Made by a program: the position numbers and the translations under genes. Shown here one piece after another: positions 58,833 to 64,000 of a DNA stretch of 64,000 nt (its first letter is position 1; each line of letters starts with the position of its first letter). Origin of the DNA: Kribbella sp. NBC_01245 (GTDB lineage: Bacteria > Actinomycetota > Actinomycetes > Propionibacteriales > Kribbellaceae). The notes beneath the pieces are model-generated. The model saw only the letters and a program-made list of their open reading frames with translations, did not search any database and was not told the DNA's origin. The DNA lies in contig NZ_CP108487.1 of the NCBI RefSeq assembly GCF_036226525.1, positions 8,556,001-8,620,000 of the forward strand. Reading direction: 5' to 3'.

Positions 58833-60221
58833 TCATTTGTGCGTACTTGGGCGGCTCCCGCAACAGCCACCCGCAGCGACGGCCTGACCCGGCTCCTGAA
58901 CGGCGGCCTCCACGTCGGCCAGCATCCGCTTCCGCTCGGCTGAGCCGATCACACGTCCTGCGGCGACCACCGAGTCGATCCGCCGGGTGTTGCGGATGTC
59001 GGCCAGCGGGTCCGCGTCTAGGACCACCAAGTCGGCATGGTTGCCCGGAGCCACCTTGCCGGTCTGCTGGCCCAGGAACCGCGCGGGCTCGCGTGTCGCC
59101 GCCTGCAACGCCTGCAGGGGAGTGGCGCCGGCTGTGACGAGTAGCTCGAGCTCCTCGTGTAGCGCGAACCCTGGCACGGAGTACGGCGTACCGGTGTCTG
59201 TGCCGGCTAGTACGGGTACACCTGCGCGGAAGAGTTCACCGGCGAAGCGTTGGCGGTACTCCCACATCTGTTGCTGGTGGGCGATCTCGTCGGCCGGGCG
59301 GTTCGCCTTGTAGAGGTTCTCGAGCACCCACTCGAACGTGCCGATCGTCTCGGCGCTCTGGTACTTCTGCAGCGAGGGGTCAGGTAGAGCCGTGTCAGGC
59401 ATGTCCAGCACCCGGTGCATCGTCAGAGTCGGTACGACGCGCGTGCGGTTCCGCCGGAGCTTCCCGAAGACCATGGCGGCCCTGACCGGGCTGAAGGTGT
59501 TCGCCGCCAACCACTCGGGCGCGTGGATCTGGCGGAACCACCCGTTGTAGTCGCCGGTCTCGACCTTGATGCTTTCTACAAGGCGTCGTACGTCGCGCTC
59601 GCGGCTGGAGACGGCCCAAGCGACAGCGTGCAGGTGTTCCAGACGGGCTCTCCCCGGTCGCTTACGGCCGTCACCCGTTCAGCCTCCGGGGCGAGCCCGG
59701 CGACAGTCAATCCGAGCCGCCGGGCCTCGTCCAGGAAGGCCAGTGCGCTATCGGACTCAGGCGCGAGTAGACCTTGTTGACGTCCTCCACCCGCCTGAAC
59801 GCGGGGGATTCCAACCCACTACCCGGAGGTAGCGAGATGAGGTTCGCGGATCGTTGCCGTGCCCGACTGCGCAAGAAGGCTCACCGCGCTGCCACGGCCC
59901 GCCCGGCCGCAGTCATTGCAAGGTCAAACTGTCGTGCTGATGCAGGTCGCTTGGTTATCGCAGGCCAGCATCACGAAACCTACCCGACGCCACCGACAAA
60001 ACCTGAATGGAGGAACCGGCGTATCCTCCCCGCCCTGAAGGACGGGGATTCCACGCCGGACAATCGATGAAGTTGCCACCTTTGTCCTTGAGCCGGCGTA
60101 CGGCGGCCCGGGCGGATGCCTGAGACGGCATAACGGCACGAGTCAGGAGGGGCCCGCCGGTGACGATCGCGGCGGCCGCACCGGCGGTGGCAAGGAACTG
60201 GCGGCGGTGAAGTTTGGTCAT
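58833..60221 (-). pseudogene. Amidohydrolase (secreted, metal-dependent) broken by insertion, deletion and two frameshifts
   Basis: Remains of one gene read on the minus strand. ATG 60221 starts a Tat signal (RRQFLATAGAAAAIV), which joins ASARAAVRRLKDKGGNFI; this belongs in the middle of the family, so much of the N-terminal half is deleted. A ~290-bp insertion follows (59776-60065). KVYSRLSP then resumes; a frame change near 59753 gives DSALAFLDEARRLGLTVAG, and another near 59670 gives LEHLHAVAWAVSSRE running into the intact C terminus (LAGTDTG, LHEELELLVTAGATP, ADLVVLDADPL) to TGA 58833. The metal-binding HxH of the N-terminal half is lost, so it is non-functional. It is a different subfamily from the 6583-7674 gene. 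Confidence 0.88.
59776..60065 (-). mobile_element. IS200/IS605-like non-autonomous insertion (about 290 bp)
   Basis: Two near-identical palindromic ends, GGAATCCCCGTCC/TTCAGGGCGGGGAGGA (minus strand; 60053-60024) and GGAATCCCCCGCG/TTCAGGCGGGTGGAGGA (59813-59783), both resemble the subterminal hairpin next to tnpB right ends. The 230 bp between holds no transposase; a 98-codon plus-strand frame (59774-60070) is not TnpA or TnpB. Removing 59776-60065 joins FI (ATC) directly to KVY (AAG), as in intact relatives. Edges are uncertain by a few bases. Confidence 0.65.
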
Positions 60222-60321
60222 GCCTCAGAGCCTCGCGTTCGCCGCTCGCCGCGTCAGGGGCCCCAGCGCCCGGTCCCAGGTAGGGAAATGTCTACTTACG
60301 GACGTACTCTTGGTGGCTGTC

Positions 60322-61794
60322 ATGCGTACTTATGAGGTCCGCACCTACGGGTGCCAGATGAACGTCCACGACTCCGAGCGCCTGCGCGGGCTGATGGAGG
60401 ACGCGGGCTATGTCCGCGCGCCCGAGGGGGACGAGGCTGATGTCGTCGTCTTCAACACCTGCGCGGTCCGGGAGAACGCCGACAACAAGTTGTACGGCAA
60501 CCTCGGCCACCTGGCGCCGGTGAAGGCCCGCAAACCCGGTATGCAGATCGCCGTCGGTGGTTGCCTCGCGCAGAAGGACAAGGCGACCATCACCAAGAAG
60601 GCGCCCTGGGTGGACGTCGTCTTCGGCACGCACAACATCGGCGCGCTGCCGGTGCTGCTGGAGCGCGCGCGGATCCAGGAGGAGTCGCAGGTCGAGATCC
60701 TCGAATCGCTCGACGTCTTCCCGTCCACGCTGCCCACCCGCCGCGAGTCGCCGTACTCCGCCTGGGTCTCGGTCAGCGTCGGCTGCAACAACACCTGCAC
60801 GTTCTGCATCGTCCCGGCGCTGCGCGGCCGCGAGAAGGACCGCCGCCCGGGTGACGTGCTCGCCGAGGTCGAGGCGCTCGTCGCCGAAGGCGTGCTCGAG
60901 GTGACCCTGCTCGGCCAGAACGTGAACTCGTACGGCGTCGAGTTCGGCGACCGGTATGCCTTCTCGAAGCTGCTGCGGGCCTGCGGCTCGATCGACGGGC
61001 TCGAGCGCGTCCGCTTCACCTCGCCGCATCCGCGCGACTTCACCGCCGACGTGATCGAGGCGATGGCCGAAACGCCGAACGTGATGCCGTCGCTGCACAT
61101 GCCGCTGCAGTCCGGGTCGGACCAGGTGCTGAAGGCGATGCGCCGCTCGTACCGCCGCGACCGGTACCTCAAGATCATCGAGGACGTCCGGGCCGCGATG
61201 CCCGAGGCCGCGATCACCACCGACATCATCGTGGGCTTCCCCGGCGAGACCGAGGAGGACTTCCAGGGCACGCTCGACGTGGTGCGCGAGGCGCGCTTCG
61301 CGGGCGCGTTCACCTTCCAGTACTCCAAGCGCCCGGGCACTCCCGCCGAGTCGATGGAGGACCAGGTCCCGCGCGAGGTCGTCCAGGAGCGCTACGAGCG
61401 ACTCGTCGCGCTGCAGGACGAGATGGCGTGGGCCGAGGCGAAGAAGATCGTCGGGCGTTCGGTCGAGGTGCTGGTCGCGGAGGGCGAAGGCCGCAAGGAC
61501 GCGACCACTCATCGCCTCTCCGGCCGTGCCCGGGACAACCGGCTCGTGCACTTCGCCCTTCCCGAAGGCGTCGAGAAGCCGCGGCCCGGCGACATGGTCT
61601 CGGTCGAGGTCACGTACGCCGCCCCGCACCACCTCGTCGCCGACACCTTCGGCTCCGTCCGCCGCACCCGCGCCGGCGACGCCTGGCAAGCCACCCAAGA
61701 CCAGCCGGCCCCCACCACTCCCGGCGTAATGCTCGGCATGCCCACGCTAGGCGCCAAACCCCTCGAGCCCGCTGGTGGTTGCCAAGTCGGCTAG
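60322..61794 (+). CDS. miaB: tRNA-2-methylthio-N6-dimethylallyladenosine synthase MiaB
   Basis: MiaB is a radical-SAM enzyme that thiomethylates i6A37 in tRNA. ATG 60322 gives 490 aa: UPF0004 domain with Cys11 (TYGCQMN), Cys47 (NTCAVRE) and Cys81 (GGCLAQ), radical-SAM cluster GCNNTCTFC (Cys155, 159, 162), and a TRAM domain. The C-terminal 35 residues are a Pro/Gly extension. GTG 60313 is an alternative start; frame is open to 60214. Divergent from the amidohydrolase remains. Confidence 0.96.
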   Translation: MRTYEVRTYGCQMNVHDSERLRGLMEDAGYVRAPEGDEADVVVFNTCAVRENADNKLYGNLGHLAPVKARKPGMQIAVGGCLAQKDKATITKKAPWVDVVFGTHNIGALPVLLERARIQEESQVEILESLDVFPSTLPTRRESPYSAWVSVSVGCNNTCTFCIVPALRGREKDRRPGDVLAEVEALVAEGVLEVTLLGQNVNSYGVEFGDRYAFSKLLRACGSIDGLERVRFTSPHPRDFTADVIEAMAETPNVMPSLHMPLQSGSDQVLKAMRRSYRRDRYLKIIEDVRAAMPEAAITTDIIVGFPGETEEDFQGTLDVVREARFAGAFTFQYSKRPGTPAESMEDQVPREVVQERYERLVALQDEMAWAEAKKIVGRSVEVLVAEGEGRKDATTHRLSGRARDNRLVHFALPEGVEKPRPGDMVSVEVTYAAPHHLVADTFGSVRRTRAGDAWQATQDQPAPTTPGVMLGMPTLGAKPLEPAGGCQVG

Positions 61795-61897
61795 GCCCCT
61801 CCGGATCGGTCGTGATCACGATCTCGCCACCCTTCTGGACACGCACCCACGACGCGCGCACCCTTCGATCAGGGACACGCTTCAATGGGGAGGCACC

Positions 61898-62326
61898 ATG
61901 AACTTCAGTGTGCTCGGCGACCTGAACTGGCTCGCCGTCATCGTTGCCGCGGTCGTGTACTTCGCAATCGGCGGGCTGTGGTTCGCTCCGGTTGCCTTTG
62001 GCAAGCTTTGGCAGGATGCCATCGGCTGGACCGAGGCGGACGCCGCGCAGGCAACCCCGGCGAAGATGTACATCGTTCCGGCGGTCACCTGCCTGGTCGC
62101 TACCGTGGCGCTCGCGATGGTCTCCGAGGCGACCACCACCGACACCTTCGGCGAGGGCGTTGTTCTCGGCCTGGTCGCCGGTATCGGACTCGTCGGGTCG
62201 GGCCTCTTCGTCACCGGCTTCTTCGACCCCCGCAAACCCAAGCCACAGACCTGGATCAGCATCACCGCCGGCTATCACGTCGTTGGCCTGCTCGTCGCCG
62301 CTGTGATCCTGGCGCTGTGGACCTGA
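61898..62326 (+). CDS. DUF1761 membrane protein
   Basis: The 142-residue protein (ATG 61898, GGGGAGG upstream) has four helices and the DUF1761 pattern WLAVIVAAVVYFAIGGLWFAPVAFGKLW and SITAGYHVVGLLVAAVILALW. Function unknown. Frame open to 61775, but that part is not the family. Confidence 0.85.
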   Translation: MNFSVLGDLNWLAVIVAAVVYFAIGGLWFAPVAFGKLWQDAIGWTEADAAQATPAKMYIVPAVTCLVATVALAMVSEATTTDTFGEGVVLGLVAGIGLVGSGLFVTGFFDPRKPKPQTWISITAGYHVVGLLVAAVILALWT

Positions 62327-62329
62327 GGC

Positions 62330-64000
62330 TCAGGCGGTGAGGAACTCCCGGTCGGCGAGTGGACGGTTGACGATGCGGAGTTCGCCGATTTGGCCGGCGA
62401 AGGATTGTTCGATGGTGCGGTCGTAGTGGTTGGCGCCTAGGAGCCAGTGTTCGCCGGTGGTGGTGAGGCCGTTGGAGCGGGTGGCGGGGTTGCGGAGCAC
62501 CGGGGACGAGTCGATGTACATCGTCGAGACGCGGCCGTCGTTGACCACGGCCAGGTGGAACCACTCGCCGGCGCGCATCTCGTGGCCCCAGTTGGTCCAG
62601 ATGTCGTTGCGGTCCGCCGGGTACACCGCCCACTGGGCCTGCAAACCACCCGAGAAACCGAGGTTCACCACCGGCTCGGACGGATCGCCGCCCGTCTTGC
62701 CGGCATTCGCGCCCGTGCCCATCCGCGAGAGCAGACCCTGCCAGGCGTGATCCCCATCCGCGAGCTTCACGAACGCCTCGATCGTGTAGCCGTTCCGGAA
62801 AGTCAGCGCGTTGAGCGGCGCGTCGTCCGCCGTACGCAGGTACCCGCCGCGCGCAGGCCGTTTGCCACCACGGAACAACCAGCTCCCATGCCCAGGCTGA
62901 TCCGGGTGATGCTCGTCCGACGGCACCGGCCCGCCATCGGCTGACAGCAATACGGGCGTGAGGTGGTTGCCCTGCCCGGAGTGGTCGACCACCCGATCCA
63001 TCGCCGAACCGTCGAACCGCCAATACGCGACCGTCCCGGGCACCACCAGCCGGGCGGCCGGGCGCGAAGGCCGTACGGCGATCGGGGCGAAACCCGCGAA
63101 GCGCTGGTCGAAGTCGATCGGCACGCTGAAGCGGTTCGCGTCGTCGGTGAGCTCGATCTCGCCCTGCTCCAACGCCGTACGCCGTGACACCGGTTTGGCC
63201 AGGATCCAGGGGGAGATGGTCACGACGTCGATGATGTTGCGCGCCAGGTCGAAGTGGTACAGCCGGATCATCCCGCTGCCGCCGTAGTACCGGTCCTGGT
63301 AGTTCGTGATGTGCAGGTGTACGTCGTTGCGGGCCGCGTTCTGCTTCACCACACGTCCGGACGGCCAGAAGTGACCGTTGAGTGTGAGGAAGATCTGGTC
63401 GTTGCCGTCGACAAGTTGTTCCCACACCCGCTTGCCGTGTTCGGACAACTCGGCCGGGCCAGCATCGGCGTACACCAGATCGTGCGTGGTCAGGATGACC
63501 GGCAGCCGCGGGTGGTCCGCGATCACCTTGCGGGCCCACGCGAAGCCCTCGTCCGACGGCCGCCAGTCCATTGCCAGCAGCAACCACTGGCGCCCGCCGC
63601 CACGGAAGACGTGCCACGAGTTGTACCCACCCGGCGACGTCCCGCCGTACGTCGGCATCCGGCGGAACCGGTCCGGCCCGAAGGTGCGCAGGTACGGCGA
63701 ATCGCCGCGCTGGTCGTTGGTCCGCGAGTCGATGTCGTGGTTGCCGGCCAGCACGCTGTACGGCGCACGGTGGTTGTCGAGCAGGCGGAAAACCGGATCG
63801 ACCTGGGCGAATTCGCTGGCCAGGGCGTTCTCGACCACGTCGCCGAGGTGTGCGGTGAAGACGATGTTCTCGCTGCGCCGATTCTCCAGCAGGTACTTCA
63901 TCGTCGCGACGAGTGGAGCCGAGTCGCCGCGATCCTGGTCGAACAGGTACTGCGTATCCGGGATCACCGCCAACGTAAACCGCGGATCATCCACGTCCGG
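62330..64000 (-). CDS. Metallophosphoesterase with C-terminal LamG/concanavalin-like domain, 5' end off the window
   Basis: The calcineurin-like phosphoesterase domain (about residues 8-270) shows IPDTQYLF, AHLGDVVENA, LAGNHDID, TTHDLVY and LNGHFWP, which supply the metal ligands. A LamG-like jelly roll (about 330-550: GTVAYWRFDGSAMD, YTIEAFVKL, WFHLAVVNDG, AGQIGELRIVNRPL) follows. It is probably secreted; the frame remains open past GTG 63994 to the window edge (PDVDDPRF), so a signal peptide is likely outside. Convergent with DUF1761, 3 nt apart. Confidence 0.88.
   Translation of the reverse strand, partial: PDVDDPRFTLAVIPDTQYLFDQDRGDSAPLVATMKYLLENRRSENIVFTAHLGDVVENALASEFAQVDPVFRLLDNHRAPYSVLAGNHDIDSRTNDQRGDSPYLRTFGPDRFRRMPTYGGTSPGGYNSWHVFRGGGRQWLLLAMDWRPSDEGFAWARKVIADHPRLPVILTTHDLVYADAGPAELSEHGKRVWEQLVDGNDQIFLTLNGHFWPSGRVVKQNAARNDVHLHITNYQDRYYGGSGMIRLYHFDLARNIIDVVTISPWILAKPVSRRTALEQGEIELTDDANRFSVPIDFDQRFAGFAPIAVRPSRPAARLVVPGTVAYWRFDGSAMDRVVDHSGQGNHLTPVLLSADGGPVPSDEHHPDQPGHGSWLFRGGKRPARGGYLRTADDAPLNALTFRNGYTIEAFVKLADGDHAWQGLLSRMGTGANAGKTGGDPSEPVVNLGFSGGLQAQWAVYPADRNDIWTNWGHEMRAGEWFHLAVVNDGRVSTMYIDSSPVLRNPATRSNGLTTTGEHWLLGANHYDRTIEQSFAGQIGELRIVNRPLADREFLTA

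Noticed and set aside
59774..60070. 98-codon ORF inside the insertion as a possible transposase
   Set aside because: It has none of the TnpA His-U-His or TnpB RuvC/zinc-finger motifs; composition is basic and random.
1..64000. CRISPR arrays, rRNA and prophage genes
   Set aside because: No regularly spaced repeats with unique spacers, ribosomal RNA signatures or phage structural genes were seen anywhere.

Overview
The window is chromosomal DNA of a GC-rich actinobacterium. Support comes from frequent GTG and TTG starts, 4-nt ATGA/GTGA gene overlaps, Tat and lipobox signal peptides, the GluABCD uptake operon, a SigE-family sigma factor, the DUF2469 and KH-protein neighbourhood, and Ala/Pro/Lys tails on S16 and S2. 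The mixture of ribosomal operons with many secreted wall hydrolases, a PfkB/GH4 sugar locus and DeoR/LuxR regulators would fit a Kribbella- or Nocardioides-like member of the Propionibacteriales. That placement is an inference; no 16S gene is present. No rRNA gene, tRNA gene or CRISPR array was seen.

Layout. 0-3.4 kb: a partial hypothetical gene, an Eis-like acetyltransferase and ffh. 3.4-14 kb: an accessory cell-envelope block with two tandem secreted transglycosylase-like proteins with Thr-Pro tails, an amidohydrolase, an amidase with SH3 modules, a NarL-type two-component pair, a secreted S1 protease and an M23 peptidase carrying the same SH3 modules. 14-15.6 kb: flotillin and an NfeD-like protein. 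15.7-21.9 kb: a sugar ABC importer, PfkB kinase, DeoR regulator and GH4 phosphoglycosidase forming a divergent catabolic locus, followed by a frameshifted MFS exporter.

23.3-33.1 kb is a conserved translation/export block: rpsP-khpA-rimM-trmD(fused to GNAT)-rplS-lepB-lepB-small membrane protein-rnhB-DUF2469, converging on yraN-comM-dprA-unknown. An APC permease, a Xer recombinase, an Rrf2 regulator and a membrane-anchored M23 peptidase lead to the second conserved block, rpsB-tsf-pyrH-frr-cdsA (38-42 kb). rlmN is separated from it by an insertion holding a GNAT, a flavin oxidoreductase, a DAACS symporter preceded by a tiny leader ORF, and a sigma factor coupled to a membrane BNR-repeat protein.

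48-64 kb holds a DivIVA-repeat protein, small stress/metabolic genes, a class III aminotransferase with a NUDIX gene, a 577-bp structured non-coding stretch, the gluABCD operon, an amidohydrolase pseudogene broken by a ~290-bp IS200/IS605-like non-autonomous insertion, miaB, DUF1761 and an edge-truncated metallophosphoesterase.

The points most worth a second look are: the leader ORF and symporter at 43.8-45.2 kb; the folded intergenic element at 55.2 kb; the TrmD-GNAT fusion; the sigma/BNR pair; and the insertion into the amidohydrolase, whose flanks rejoin to restore the ancestral reading frame.
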